Shown here: in pieces, positions 52,505-61,735 of the stretch
Numbering within the stretch: position 1 is the stretch's first letter
Layout of the letters: each line of letters starts with the position of its first letter
From: Bosea sp. RAC05
Lineage (GTDB): Bacteria > Pseudomonadota > Alphaproteobacteria > Rhizobiales > Beijerinckiaceae
Direction of reading: 5' to 3'
NCBI RefSeq assembly: GCF_001713455.1
Contig: NZ_CP016464.1
Span: 3,148,001 to 3,212,000, forward strand
DNA length: 64,000 nt
Made by a program: the position numbers and the translations under genes
Notes under the pieces: generated by a model
Database searches by the model: none
Told to the model about the DNA's origin: nothing
Seen by the model: the letters and a program-made list of their open reading frames with translations, nothing else

Positions 52505-53137
52505 CTACCCCGCCCGGACCACCGCCCGCACCCCGTCGATCACGAACTGCACCGCCAGCGCCGCGAGGATGACGCCGAGCAGGCGGGTCAGGACGATGTT
52601 GCCGGTGATGCCGAGCAGGCGGGCGAGCGGCGTCGCCAGCAGGAAGACGACGAGGCAGGAGAGGATCACCAGCCCGCAGATGATCGCCAGCGCCGCCAGC
52701 CGCAACGGGTCTCCCTCCGCCCGCCCCGCGAGCAGGATGATCGCGGTCAGCGCGCCCGGCCCCGCCATCAGCGGGATCGCCAGCGGGAAGGCGGCGACGT
52801 TGCGGATGTGATCCTGGGTGATCGCGGTGGTCGCGGTCTGCTGCTTGCGCTCGGTGCGCCGCTCGAACACCATCTCGAAGGCGATCCAGAACAGCAGCAG
52901 ACCGCCGGCGATGCGGAAGGCCGGCAGCGAAACGCCCAGCGCCTTCAGCACGATATCTCCCGCGACCCCGAAGAAAGCGAGGATGCCGAAGGCGATGATG
53001 CAGGCGCGGATCGCCACCTGCCGGCGCTCGGCCACCGACATGCCCTGCGTCAGCGACAGGAAGATCGGCGCCAGACCCGGCGGGTCGAGCGTCACGAGCA
53101 GGGTGACGAGCGCAGAGGTGAGGAAGTCCAGTTGCAT
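52505..53137 (-). CDS. MarC family membrane protein
   Basis: A 210-residue integral membrane protein with six hydrophobic segments and MarC signatures: TLLVTLDPPGLAPIFLSLT near residue 12 and AFPLAIPLMAGPGALTAIILL near 115. The family was once linked to antibiotic resistance, but no transport function has been established. It converges with the toxin gene and is divergent from gyrA, a neighbourhood common in alphaproteobacteria. Confidence 0.93.
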   Translation of the reverse strand: MQLDFLTSALVTLLVTLDPPGLAPIFLSLTQGMSVAERRQVAIRACIIAFGILAFFGVAGDIVLKALGVSLPAFRIAGGLLLFWIAFEMVFERRTERKQQTATTAITQDHIRNVAAFPLAIPLMAGPGALTAIILLAGRAEGDPLRLAALAIICGLVILSCLVVFLLATPLARLLGITGNIVLTRLLGVILAALAVQFVIDGVRAVVRAG

Positions 53138-53554
53138 GGCGGTGATTTGACCACGCCGCGCGCGGCACAGGAAGAGCCGGGGGGCGGATGAGCGGCGGCC
53201 CGCGCTCGGCCCTCATCCTGAGGAACTGCGCAGCCGCGTCTCGAAGGATGCTCCCGGAGGCTCAGAGACCCCTGAACCATCCTTCGAGACGGTCGCTGAA
53301 GCGCCCTCCTCAGGATGAGGGTTGGAGCAACTGACAAGTCTCCGGCACATCGGACGGAGGCCAAATCGAGCCGCGCCGACGCTCAATCAAGGCGGCAATG
53401 TGGAGGGCATCGGTAGGGGATTCCGAAATGACACTCAAGCAACTGATTTCATTGACTTAATTTTCCACCGAAAAGCCGGCGGCGCGGCTGGCCTAAACCG
53501 GCGGAATCGGCTAGCCAGAAGCTTGAAAAACAACCGGAATCGGGACCCCATCCC
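53138..53554. other. Intergenic region upstream of gyrA
   Basis: About 417 bases between marC and gyrA. It contains the 110-bp inverted repeat at 53211-53320, then an AT-richer stretch (53430-53540) that should hold the gyrA promoter. No gene is supported. Confidence 0.5.
53211..53320. repeat. REP-like nested inverted repeat
   Basis: The outer arms are CCTCATCCTGAGGA (53211-53224) and TCCTCAGGATGAGG (53307-53320). Inner arms are GTCTCGAAGGATG (53238-53250) and CATCCTTCGAGAC (53278-53290). This layout matches, from memory, a palindromic intergenic repeat family frequent in Rhizobiales genomes. Confidence 0.75.
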
Positions 53555-56347
53555 TTGAGCGACGACACAGACGACAAGCGCCCGGGCGAGCCGCAGTTCG
53601 GCGGCGAGATCAAGCCGATCGCCATCACCGACGAGATGAAGAAGAGCTATCTCGATTACGCCATGAGCGTGATCGTGAGCCGCGCTCTGCCCGACGTCCG
53701 CGACGGCCTCAAGCCGGTGCACCGGCGCATCTTGTTCTCGATGCACGAGAACAAGAACCTGCCCGACCGGCCCTACACCAAATGCGCCCGCATCGTCGGC
53801 GACACGATGGGTAAGTACCATCCGCACGGCAATCTCGCGGTCTATGACGCGCTGGTCCGCATGGCGCAGGATTTCTCGCTGCGCCTGCCGCTGATCGACG
53901 GCCAGGGCAATTTCGGCTCGATGGACGGCGATAGCCCGGCGGCCGATCGCTACACCGAAGCCAGGCTCGACAAGGCGGCGATGCCGCTGCTCGAGGATCT
54001 CGACCTCGACACGGTCAACTTCCAGCCGAACTATGACGGCAAGGAGCATGAGCCGACCGTCCTGCCGGCGCGCTATCCGAACCTCCTCGTCAACGGCGCC
54101 GGCGGCATCGCTGTCGGCATGGCCACCAACATCCCGCCGCACAATCTCGGCGAGGTCATCGACGCCTGCGTCGCGCTGATCGACAACCCCGAGATCACGA
54201 TCGACGAGCTGATCGAGATCGTGCCCGGCCCCGACTTCCCGACCGGCGCCTCGATCATGGGCCGCAGCGGCATCCACGCCGCCTACCACACCGGCCGCGG
54301 CTCGATCGTGATGCGCTCGAAGACGCATATCGAGGAGCTGCGCAAGGAGCGCGAGGCGATCATCGTCACCGAGGTGCCCTACCAGGTGAACAAGGCCTCG
54401 ATGGTCGAGAAGATCGCCGACATGGTGCGCGAGAAGCGCATCGAGGGCATCTCCGACCTGCGCGACGAATCCAGCCGCGAGGGCGTGCGCGTCGTCATCG
54501 AGATCAAGCGCGACGCGCTGGCCGATGTCGTGCTGAACCAGCTCTACCGCTTCACCCAGCTGCAGACCTCCTTCGGCTGCAACTTCGTCGCGCTCAATGG
54601 CGGCCGGCCCGAGGTGCTCAACCTGCGCGACTTCATCGTCGCCTTCGTCGAGTTCCGCGAGGAGGTCGTCTCCCGGCGCACGCGCTTCCTGCTCAACAAG
54701 GCCCGCGAGCGCGCCCATGTGCTGTGCGGCCTGGCGACGGCCGTGGCCAACATCGACGAGGTCATCCGCCTGATCCGCACCGCGCCGACGCCCGCCGTCG
54801 CCCATGCCTCGCTGATGGACCGCGACTGGCCGGCCGAGGACATCGCCCCGCTGATCGCGCTGGTCGACGATCCGCGCCACCCGATCAACGCCGACGGCAC
54901 CTACCGCCTGTCGGACGCCCAGGCCAAGGCGATCCTCGAGCTGCGCCTCGCCCGCCTGACGGCTCTGGGCCGCGACGAGATCGGCGACGAGCTGCAGAAG
55001 CTCGCCACCGAGATCGCCGATTATCTCGACATCCTGCGCTCGCGCGCCCGCATCCAGGACATCATCAAGGGCGAGCTCGCCGAGGTGAAGGCCGCCTTCG
55101 CCACGCCGCGCCGCACCGTGATCCAGGACTGGGGCTCCGACCTCGACGACGAGGACCTGATCGCCCGCGAGGACATGGTCGTCACCGTGTCCCATGCCGG
55201 CTACATCAAGCGCGTGCCGCTCTCGACCTACCGGGCGCAGAAGCGCGGCGGCAAGGGTCGCTCCGGCATGGCGACCCGCGACGAGGATTTCGTCGCCCGC
55301 CTCTTCGTCGCCAACACCCACACGCCGGTGCTGTTCTTCTCCTCCGAGGGCCAGGTCTACAAGGAAAAGGTCTGGCGCCTGCCGCTGGCGGCGCCGAACG
55401 CCAAGGGCAAGGCGCTGGTCAACATGCTGCCGCTCGATAAAAACGAGCGCATCACCACGATCATGCCGCTGCCGGAGGACGAGGCGAGCTGGGACACGCT
55501 CGACGTGATGTTCGCCACCGCGTCCGGCGGCGTCCGGCGCAACAAGCTGTCGGACTTCGTCAACGTCAACCGCGCCGGCAAGATCGCGATGAAGCTCGAC
55601 GAGGGCGACCACATCGTCGACGTGCAGATCTGCACCGAGAACGACGACGTGCTGCTGACCACCTCGGCCGGCCAGTGCATCCGCTTCGAGGTCACCGAGG
55701 TCCGCGTGTTCAAGGGCCGCGATTCCACCGGAGTGCGCGGCATCACGCTCGGCAAGGGTGACGAGGTGATCTCGCTCGCCATCCTGAAGCATCTCGACGC
55801 CACGCCGGAGGAGCGCGCCACCTATCTCAAGGACGCCGCCGCCCAACGCCGCGCCCTCAATGGCGAGGCCGAGGATGCGGCGGAGGCACCGGCCAATGGC
55901 GATGGCGAGGAGGCGGCCGGCGAGGTCGAGCTCGGCGCCAAGCGGCTGGAGATGCAGCTCGCCGAGCAGTTCATCCTGACGGTGTCGGAGAAGGGCTACG
56001 GCAAGCGCAGCTCCTCCTTCGAGTACCGGGTCACCGGCCGCGGCGGCAAGGGCATCGTCGCCATGGTCGTCAACGACCGCAACGGCAAGCTGATCGCCTC
56101 CTTCCCGGTCGAGGACCGCGACCAGATCATGCTGGTCACCGATGGCGGCCAGGTCATCCGCGTCCCCGTCGATGCCGGCCCGGGCAACCGCATCCGCATT
56201 GCCGGCCGTTCGACGCAGGGCGTGACGGTGTTCAACACCGACGCCAGCGAGAAGGTCGTCTCGGTCGAGCGCATCGGCGACGAGGGCGACAGCGAGGATG
56301 GCGAGGCCGAGGCTGGCCCGGCGCCGGAGGGCGCGAGCGAAGCGTAA
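53555..56347 (+). CDS. gyrA: DNA gyrase subunit A
   Basis: A 930-residue GyrA from a TTG start. [30 protein letters not shown] opens the winged-helix domain, and the catalytic Tyr133 is in [10 protein letters not shown]. The C-terminal DNA-wrapping domain carries the GyrA box QKRGGKG near residue 565. An acidic Ala/Glu-rich insertion lies near 765-795, and an acidic tail follows. In the quinolone-resistance region the sequence is [11 protein letters not shown]: the residue equal to E. coli Ser83 is Leu94 and that equal to Asp82 is Asn93, while Asp87 is kept as Asp98. It is followed by a strong terminator. Confidence 0.97.
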   Translation: MSDDTDDKRPGEPQFGGEIKPIAITDEMKKSYLDYAMSVIVSRALPDVRDGLKPVHRRILFSMHENKNLPDRPYTKCARIVGDTMGKYHPHGNLAVYDALVRMAQDFSLRLPLIDGQGNFGSMDGDSPAADRYTEARLDKAAMPLLEDLDLDTVNFQPNYDGKEHEPTVLPARYPNLLVNGAGGIAVGMATNIPPHNLGEVIDACVALIDNPEITIDELIEIVPGPDFPTGASIMGRSGIHAAYHTGRGSIVMRSKTHIEELRKEREAIIVTEVPYQVNKASMVEKIADMVREKRIEGISDLRDESSREGVRVVIEIKRDALADVVLNQLYRFTQLQTSFGCNFVALNGGRPEVLNLRDFIVAFVEFREEVVSRRTRFLLNKARERAHVLCGLATAVANIDEVIRLIRTAPTPAVAHASLMDRDWPAEDIAPLIALVDDPRHPINADGTYRLSDAQAKAILELRLARLTALGRDEIGDELQKLATEIADYLDILRSRARIQDIIKGELAEVKAAFATPRRTVIQDWGSDLDDEDLIAREDMVVTVSHAGYIKRVPLSTYRAQKRGGKGRSGMATRDEDFVARLFVANTHTPVLFFSSEGQVYKEKVWRLPLAAPNAKGKALVNMLPLDKNERITTIMPLPEDEASWDTLDVMFATASGGVRRNKLSDFVNVNRAGKIAMKLDEGDHIVDVQICTENDDVLLTTSAGQCIRFEVTEVRVFKGRDSTGVRGITLGKGDEVISLAILKHLDATPEERATYLKDAAAQRRALNGEAEDAAEAPANGDGEEAAGEVELGAKRLEMQLAEQFILTVSEKGYGKRSSSFEYRVTGRGGKGIVAMVVNDRNGKLIASFPVEDRDQIMLVTDGGQVIRVPVDAGPGNRIRIAGRSTQGVTVFNTDASEKVVSVERIGDEGDSEDGEAEAGPAPEGASEA

Positions 56348-56372
56348 GCGCTTCGCTGCCAGCGAAAACACG

Positions 56373-56402
56373 AAAGGGGCTGCAGCGATGCAGCCCCTTT
56401 TT
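56373..56402 (+). terminator. Rho-independent terminator of gyrA
   Basis: AAAGGGGCTGCA-GCGA-TGCAGCCCCTTT is a perfect 12-bp stem with a 4-base loop, continuing in TT. It begins 26 bases after the gyrA stop. Confidence 0.92.
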
Positions 56403-56432
56403 CATTGAGGTTCGAGTTGTTCCGGGGACGCG

Positions 56433-56552
56433 TGTCATCCCGGCCGCAGCGAAACAGAGCGCCGGGATCCATCGTGGAGCAAAACGAACCAAGGTCTTGG
56501 TTCTACGATGGATTCCGGATCAGCGCGGCTTCGCCGCTTGTCAGGAATGACG
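56433..56552. repeat. Palindromic intergenic repeat after gyrA
   Basis: The unit starts GTCATCCCGG and ends GGAATGACG. Inside are CCGGGATCCATCGT (56463-56476) facing ACGATGGATTCCGG (56505-56518), and a central hairpin GAACCAAG/CTTGGTTC (56486-56503). It resembles the alphaproteobacterial GTCATCCCGG-type repeat family. Confidence 0.7.
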
Positions 56553-56599
56553 GCCGATGTGACGCCTGCGGGACGGCCCGGCTTGCGGCGCTACCGCGC

Positions 56600-57712
56600 T
56601 CACACCGTCTCCAGCAGCCCCTTGATCAGCGCCTGCCGGGGCGCGATCGACGAGATCAGCGCGTATTCCGACAGCGTATGGGCGCCCTCGCCGTCGATGC
56701 CGAGCCCGTCCAGGGTCGGCACGCCGAGCGCGGCGGTGAAGTTGCCGTCGGAGCCACCGCCCGTCATCGGGCAGTCCTGCAGATCGAATCCGATGCCGGC
56801 CGCGATGGCCCGCGCCGTCTCGAACAGCGCCGCGCCTTCGGGGGATTTCTCATAGGGCGGCCGGTTCATCCCGCCGGTCACGCTGATGCGGACGTCCGGG
56901 TCCTTGGGCACGAGGCCGAGGATCTGGCTCTCCAGCGCGGCGCCATCGGCGGCCGTGGCGACGCGCAGATCGACGCTGAACCAGGCATGCTGCGGAATGA
57001 CATTGGCCGCCGTGCCGCCGCCCATCAGCGCCACCGTGGTGGTGACGCCGCGGGCGTAATCGGTCAGCCCCTCGATGGCGAGGATCTGGTGGGCGGCTTC
57101 GCGGATCGCGCTGCGGCCATCCGCGTGGCGCGCGCCGGAATGCGCCGGGCGCCCCTCGAGCTTGACCTCGAAGCGCCCCACACCTTTCCGCGCCGTGACG
57201 ATCTTGCCGCCCTCGCGCGCCGGCTCGGTGACGAGGACGGCGGCCGAGGCCCGGCCGATCTCCTCGATCAGCCCGCGCGTGGTCGGCGAGCCGATCTCCT
57301 CGTCGGGCGTGAACAGGAACACCAGGGGCCGCTTCGCGCTGCCCGCCAGCGCGACCTGCTTGAAGGCCTGCAGCGCGAGATAAGCCCCGCCCTTCATGTC
57401 GTAGACCCCGGGCCCATAGAGCCGGTCGCCCTCGACCCGCACGGGCAGGTCGCGCGTACTCGTGCCGACGGGATGGACGGTGTCGAGATGCGACATCACG
57501 GCGAGGCCGGCCTCGCCCGTGGCGCGGCCCGCCCGCAGGATCAGGCTGTCGCCGAGCCCGTCGCGGCCGGGAATCCGCTCGACCGCGATCGGCAGGCCTG
57601 CGACCTCGGCGGCGACGAGATCCATCATGCCGTTGACGCCGGGGGCGTGATGGGTGGGGCTCTCCAAAGCGAGCCAGACGGAGAGGGCGGAGACGGGATC
57701 GGGCGTTCTCAT
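56600..57712 (-). CDS. M20 family metallopeptidase (carboxypeptidase G2-like)
   Basis: A 370-residue zinc peptidase. SHLDTVHPVG near residue 73 gives the first metal His and Asp, YGPGVYDMKGG supplies the bridging Asp, TPDEEIGS the catalytic Glu pair, and MTGGGSDGNF lies near the C-terminal ligand. A dimerisation (lid) domain occupies about 175-285. The ATG at 57712 gives the usual family length; the frame is open to 57838. It probably removes a C-terminal amino acid or deacylates an amide. It is divergent from the GntR gene and may share its regulation. Confidence 0.9.
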   Translation of the reverse strand: MRTPDPVSALSVWLALESPTHHAPGVNGMMDLVAAEVAGLPIAVERIPGRDGLGDSLILRAGRATGEAGLAVMSHLDTVHPVGTSTRDLPVRVEGDRLYGPGVYDMKGGAYLALQAFKQVALAGSAKRPLVFLFTPDEEIGSPTTRGLIEEIGRASAAVLVTEPAREGGKIVTARKGVGRFEVKLEGRPAHSGARHADGRSAIREAAHQILAIEGLTDYARGVTTTVALMGGGTAANVIPQHAWFSVDLRVATAADGAALESQILGLVPKDPDVRISVTGGMNRPPYEKSPEGAALFETARAIAAGIGFDLQDCPMTGGGSDGNFTAALGVPTLDGLGIDGEGAHTLSEYALISSIAPRQALIKGLLETV

Positions 57713-57809
57713 GATGCGCGAACCTTGGCCGCGAGCGCCCGCGCCGGCAAGCGCGGAGACGGGCATCGGCGCCCTGCCCTGTTCGCATGGCATGCGTGTC
57801 GAACCCGGC

Positions 57810-57838
57810 TTGACTTGTATTGGATTTGTATCTTTCAT
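57810..57838. promoter_or_regulatory. Divergent promoter with repeated TTGTAT elements
   Basis: In the 152-base region between the M20 peptidase and GntR genes lies TTGACT (57810-57815), and TTGTAT occurs twice (57815-57820 and 57826-57831), 11 bases apart. The TTGTAT core is typical of GntR/HutC-family sites, so this may be the autoregulatory operator. Confidence 0.4.
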
Positions 57839-57864
57839 GAGGCCTCCTCATCCGGGATGCGCGC

Positions 57865-58593
57865 GTGATCCGCTACCAGGAAATCGCCGAAAGCCTCGAA
57901 CGCGGCCTCGCGGCCGGCGGCGGCGGCGCCCGTGCGGTGCCCTCCGAGCATGACCTCTGCGAGCGCTACGGCGCCAGCCGTACCACCATCCGCGCCGCGC
58001 TGAAGCAGCTCCAGGAGCGCGGGCTGATCGAGCGCCGCCAGGGCCAGGGCACCTTCTACCGTCCCCGCCACATCGCCAAGCATCTCGGCAGCCTCGTCGA
58101 TTTCCACACCGAGGCGCGCATGGCCGGCCGCGTGCCGACCACGCGCGTGCTGTCGCTCCGCGCCCGCCCGGCCACCGCCGACGAGGCGGCGCTGTTTGGG
58201 CCGGCTGCCGCCGCCGGCCTCGTCGACCTCACTCGCCTGCGCGGCCTCGACGATCAGCCCGCCGTGCTGCAGCGCTCGCGCCTCGGGCTCGCGACGCTGG
58301 GCGAGACGCGCGACGCCGATCTCGAGAACGCCTCGCTCTATCGCTATCTCGCCGAGTGCCGCGGGGTGCAGGTCGCCACGGTCGAGGAGACGCTGGAGCC
58401 CTGGTCCGTCAGCGCCGAGGAGGCCGGCCCGCTGGCGATCGCGCCGGGCACGGCGGTGTTTCGGTCCCAGCGCGTGGCGCGGGACGCGGATGGCGCGGTG
58501 GTCGAGGTCAGCGACAACCTGATCCGCGGCGACATCTACCGCTTCACCATCCATCGCGACGTCACGGACGCGGCCCCGGGAGCCACCGCATGA
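57865..58593 (+). CDS. GntR-family transcription regulator (HutC type, UTRA domain)
   Basis: A 242-residue regulator. Residues 1-68 form the winged helix (SEHDLCERYGASRTTIRAALKQLQERGLIERRQGQGTFY), and residues 85-235 a UTRA ligand-binding domain ending ETLEPWSVSAEEAGPLAIAPGTAVFRSQRVARDADGAVVEVSDNLIRGDIYRF. It starts with GTG at 57865. Its stop overlaps the start of the sugar kinase gene, so it is the first gene of the operon and most likely its local regulator, responding to a sugar or phosphorylated sugar. Confidence 0.92.
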   Translation: MIRYQEIAESLERGLAAGGGGARAVPSEHDLCERYGASRTTIRAALKQLQERGLIERRQGQGTFYRPRHIAKHLGSLVDFHTEARMAGRVPTTRVLSLRARPATADEAALFGPAAAAGLVDLTRLRGLDDQPAVLQRSRLGLATLGETRDADLENASLYRYLAECRGVQVATVEETLEPWSVSAEEAGPLAIAPGTAVFRSQRVARDADGAVVEVSDNLIRGDIYRFTIHRDVTDAAPGATA

Positions 58594-60128
58594 GCGTCGT
58601 CCTCGCCTGCGATCTCGGCGGCACCAGTTTCCGTGCCGCGCTGATCGACGAAACCGGCACGACCCGCGCACAGGCCATGATCCTCGGCCCGACCGCGATC
58701 GACCGTATGGGCTGGTCGGAGATCGACGCGACCGCCTGGTGGCGCATCCTCGTCGAGGCGGCCGGACAGCTCGCGCAGGCCGAGCCGGACCTGTTTGGCC
58801 AGACCGAGGCCATCGCGATCTGCGGCGTCACCCGCACGCAGGTTTTCCTCGGTCGCGACGGGCGCCAGCTGCGCCCGGCCATGACCTGGAAGGACACGCG
58901 CTCGGAGGCTGCCGCAGGGCGGCTGCGCGAGCGGCTGGGCGACCATCCCGAGGCGCAGCGCATCAACGCCTTTCACCCGCTGGCGCGGCTCGCCTGGCTG
59001 CGGGAGGAGGAGGAGGCCTGCTTCCGGGCGCTCGCCTGCGTGCTCGAGCCCAAGGACTACCTCAACGCCCGCCTGACCAGCCGCCAGGCCGGCGACCCCG
59101 TCTCGATGGCGCGGCTGCTGGCCTCCCGCGAGGTGGTCGGTGGCGTCGATCCCTTCGCCGCGATCGGGCTTGCCGCCGGCCTCCTGCCGCCCATGCTGGA
59201 GCCCTGCGACCCGGTCGGGCCCGTGCAGCCCGGCCTGCCCGCGCCGCTCGACCGGCTGGCCGGCCTGCCCGTGTTCTGCTCGTCCAGCGACACCTGGGTC
59301 GCGGTGGCGGGCCTCGGCGCGCTGCGGCCGGGCTATGCCTACAACATCTCCGGCACCACGGAGGTGCTGGGCGCCGTCGGTCTGGAGCCGGTCGAGGCCG
59401 AGGGCCTGCTGACGGTCGACTGGCGTGGCCTCTGGCAGATCGGCGGGCCGAGCCAGAACGGCGCCGACACCGTCTCCTGGCTGCTTTCGCTGCTGGCGCG
59501 GGATGCTCAGGACCGGGGATCGACCGGCCAGCGCATCGACGCGCTCTTGGCCGGACGCCGGCATCCGCAGCCGCTGCTGTTCCTGCCCTATCTCCAGGGC
59601 GAGCGCGTGCCCTACTGGAATCCCGCCCTGCGCGGGGCGATCCTCGGGCTCGGCCGCCAGCATGGCGCGACCGACCTGGCCTATGCCGTGCTGGAGGGCG
59701 TCGCCTTCCTGAACCGGATCGTGCTGGAGCGGGCCGAAGCCGCACTCGGCTCAGCCGTCGGCGAGATCCGCTTCGGCGGCGGCGCAGCGGCCAATCCGGT
59801 CTGGAGCCAGATCAAGGCGGATATCTGCGGGCGGCCCGTGGTCGTCGGCGCCTCCGGGGAGCCAGGCCTGCTCGGCGCCGCGATCGTCGCCTGGACCGGG
59901 CTCGGCCGCTTCGCCTCGCTGGCGCAGGCCCAGGAGGCGCTGGTGCGGCCGGCGCGGCGTTTCACCCCGGCGCCCTCGCGCCGGGCCGCCTATGAGGCGC
60001 TGTATGCGCTCTACCGGCGCAGCGAGGCGGCGCTCGCCCCCCTCTCCGCCGACCTCGCCACGCTCTCGCGCAGCGCCGGCGCCCTGCCCGGCATCCACGC
60101 CGCGCCCCTGATCGCCAGCAAGGACTGA
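58590..60128 (+). CDS. FGGY-family carbohydrate kinase
   Basis: A 512-residue kinase. VVLACDLGGTSFRAALID is the N-terminal phosphate loop, AICGVTRTQVFLGRDG and TWKDTRSEAA belong to the first FGGY domain, and GYAYNISGTTEVLGAVG plus EIRFGGGAAANPVWSQIKADICGRPVV belong to the second. It phosphorylates a sugar or polyol, probably the one brought in by the downstream ABC importer. The substrate (xylulose, ribulose, a polyol) cannot be assigned. ATGA overlap with the GntR gene. Confidence 0.9.
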   Translation: MSVVLACDLGGTSFRAALIDETGTTRAQAMILGPTAIDRMGWSEIDATAWWRILVEAAGQLAQAEPDLFGQTEAIAICGVTRTQVFLGRDGRQLRPAMTWKDTRSEAAAGRLRERLGDHPEAQRINAFHPLARLAWLREEEEACFRALACVLEPKDYLNARLTSRQAGDPVSMARLLASREVVGGVDPFAAIGLAAGLLPPMLEPCDPVGPVQPGLPAPLDRLAGLPVFCSSSDTWVAVAGLGALRPGYAYNISGTTEVLGAVGLEPVEAEGLLTVDWRGLWQIGGPSQNGADTVSWLLSLLARDAQDRGSTGQRIDALLAGRRHPQPLLFLPYLQGERVPYWNPALRGAILGLGRQHGATDLAYAVLEGVAFLNRIVLERAEAALGSAVGEIRFGGGAAANPVWSQIKADICGRPVVVGASGEPGLLGAAIVAWTGLGRFASLAQAQEALVRPARRFTPAPSRRAAYEALYALYRRSEAALAPLSADLATLSRSAGALPGIHAAPLIASKD

Positions 60129-60134
60129 CCGCCC

Positions 60135-60947
60135 ATGAAGACCCTCGTCCAGACCGATTTCGGCCGCGACCATCTCCTCATCGGCTGCGTCCACACCCTC
60201 GCCCTGCCCGGCACCCCGCTCTACGACCGCGCCGGCGGCATGCGGAAGATCGTCAGGCAGGCCAAGGAGGAGGCGAAGATTCTCGAGGAAGCCGGCTTCC
60301 ATGCGCTGCTCTACACCAATGAATCCGACATGCCCTATGAGGCGAACATGCCGATCGAGGTCGTCGCCGCGATGACCGAGGTGATCGCCGAATGCCAGGC
60401 GCAGACCACCTTGCCGCATGGCGTCAACATGCTGATCGATCCGCCCGCCTCGATCGCGGTGGCCCATGCCACGGGCGGGCGCTTCGTCCGCGCCTTCCTG
60501 ACCGGCGGACTCGTCGGCGACATCGGCATGATGACGCCGGACGGCGCGAGGGCGCTACGGCTGCGCGCCAATCTCGGCGCCGAGCACATCCGGATCATCT
60601 GCAACGTCACGCCGGGCTTCTCGATCAACCTCGACACCCGCCCCGTCGAGCAGAAGGCCTCGGGCGCGGTCTTCATCGGGCTCGCCGACATCGTCTGCGT
60701 CGGCGGCCCGGCCGCCGGCAAGCAGGCCGACATCGCGGTAATCGAGAGCGTCGCCCGGCAGGTGCCCGACACGCCCGTCGCGGTCGGCACAGGCGTGGCC
60801 GAGGAGAACATCGCGCGGCTGGCGGAGGTCGCCGAGCTCTTCATCGTCGGCACCTCGATCAAATACGACCGCCAGACGCTGAACCCGGTCGAACCGCGCC
60901 GCGCCCAGGCGCTGGTGCGCGCCTATGAAAACCGGAAGGCGGCCTGA
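60135..60947 (+). CDS. BtpA/SgcQ family protein
   Basis: A 270-residue protein of the BtpA/SgcQ TIM-barrel family. LLIGCVHTLALPGTPLY is the characteristic opening, EEAKILEEAGFHALLYTNESDMPY and LPHGVNMLIDPPASIAVAHATGGRFVRAFLTGG follow, and the C-terminal half has TPVAVGTGVAEENIARLAEVAELFIVGTSIK, a phosphate-binding-like barrel end. Family members include a photosystem-I accumulation factor and E. coli SgcQ in a sugar phosphotransferase locus. The reaction is unknown; the position between kinase and SDR suggests an aldolase- or isomerase-like step on a phosphorylated sugar. Confidence 0.86.
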   Translation: MKTLVQTDFGRDHLLIGCVHTLALPGTPLYDRAGGMRKIVRQAKEEAKILEEAGFHALLYTNESDMPYEANMPIEVVAAMTEVIAECQAQTTLPHGVNMLIDPPASIAVAHATGGRFVRAFLTGGLVGDIGMMTPDGARALRLRANLGAEHIRIICNVTPGFSINLDTRPVEQKASGAVFIGLADIVCVGGPAAGKQADIAVIESVARQVPDTPVAVGTGVAEENIARLAEVAELFIVGTSIKYDRQTLNPVEPRRAQALVRAYENRKAA

Positions 60948-60951
60948 AGCC

Positions 60952-61731
60952 ATGGCGGGACCGGTCACGCTCGTCACGGGCGCCTCGGGCGGCATCGGCG
61001 GCGCGCTCGCCGCGCTGCTGGCGCAACAGGGCCACCGTCTGGTGCTGTCGGGGCTCGACCAGAGCGGGCTCGATGCGCTGGCTAACGACCTTGCTGCACA
61101 GGGTACTGGCGTCGCGACGCTGGCCGGCGATGTCCGCGAGCGCGATCTCGCCCAGGCCTGCGTCGATCTCGCGGTCGAGCGCTTCGGCCGGCTCGACCAT
61201 CTCGTGACCGGGGCTGGCGCCTCGCGCCCCGTCCCGATGGTCGAGATGGAAGATGACGAGTGGGACCGGCTCGTCGACATCAACCTCTCTGCCGTGTTCC
61301 GCATCTCGAAGGCGGCCGCGCGCCGGATGATCGGCCAGGGCGAAGGCGGCGCCATCGTCCACATCTCCTCGATCGCCCATGCCAATGGCGGGGCCAATCT
61401 CGCCTATGGCTCGGCCAAGGGCGGCGTCGCGACCCTCACCTACGGCATGGCCCAGCAGCTCGGCCCGCATGGGATTCGCGTGAATGCGGTTGCGCCCGGC
61501 ATCATCGATACGCCTATGGTACGCGGCGGCTTCGCGCAGCAGTTCGATGCGCTGGTCGCCGGTGCGGCCCTGCGCACGCCGCTCGGACGTTTGGGACGAC
61601 CTGAGGATGTCGCTGCCGTGATCGCCTTCCTGCTTTCGCCCTCGGCTGCCTTCGTGACCGGGGCGCTGATCCCGATCACCGGCGGCATCGAGATCCTCTC
61701 CCCGATCTCGACCATCGCGAAGGGGGCCTGA
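60952..61731 (+). CDS. Short-chain dehydrogenase/reductase
   Basis: A 259-residue SDR. TLVTGASGGIGGALA near residue 7 is the NAD(P)-binding loop, and the catalytic triad is Ser140 (IVHISS), Tyr152 and Lys156 (YGSAK). The usual NNAG strand reads TGAGA. The C-terminal GRLGRPEDVAAVIAFLLSPSAAFVTGALIPITGG is standard. The start lies 4 bases after the BtpA-like gene stop. It probably oxidises or reduces a sugar or polyol in the pathway. Confidence 0.93.
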   Translation: MAGPVTLVTGASGGIGGALAALLAQQGHRLVLSGLDQSGLDALANDLAAQGTGVATLAGDVRERDLAQACVDLAVERFGRLDHLVTGAGASRPVPMVEMEDDEWDRLVDINLSAVFRISKAAARRMIGQGEGGAIVHISSIAHANGGANLAYGSAKGGVATLTYGMAQQLGPHGIRVNAVAPGIIDTPMVRGGFAQQFDALVAGAALRTPLGRLGRPEDVAAVIAFLLSPSAAFVTGALIPITGGIEILSPISTIAKGA

Positions 61732-61735
61732 GGCG

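Noticed and set aside
53435..56371. 978-codon minus-strand open frame opposite gyrA
   Set aside because: Antisense shadow of gyrA in high-GC codons; His/Asp/Arg/Val-rich repetitive composition and no domain.
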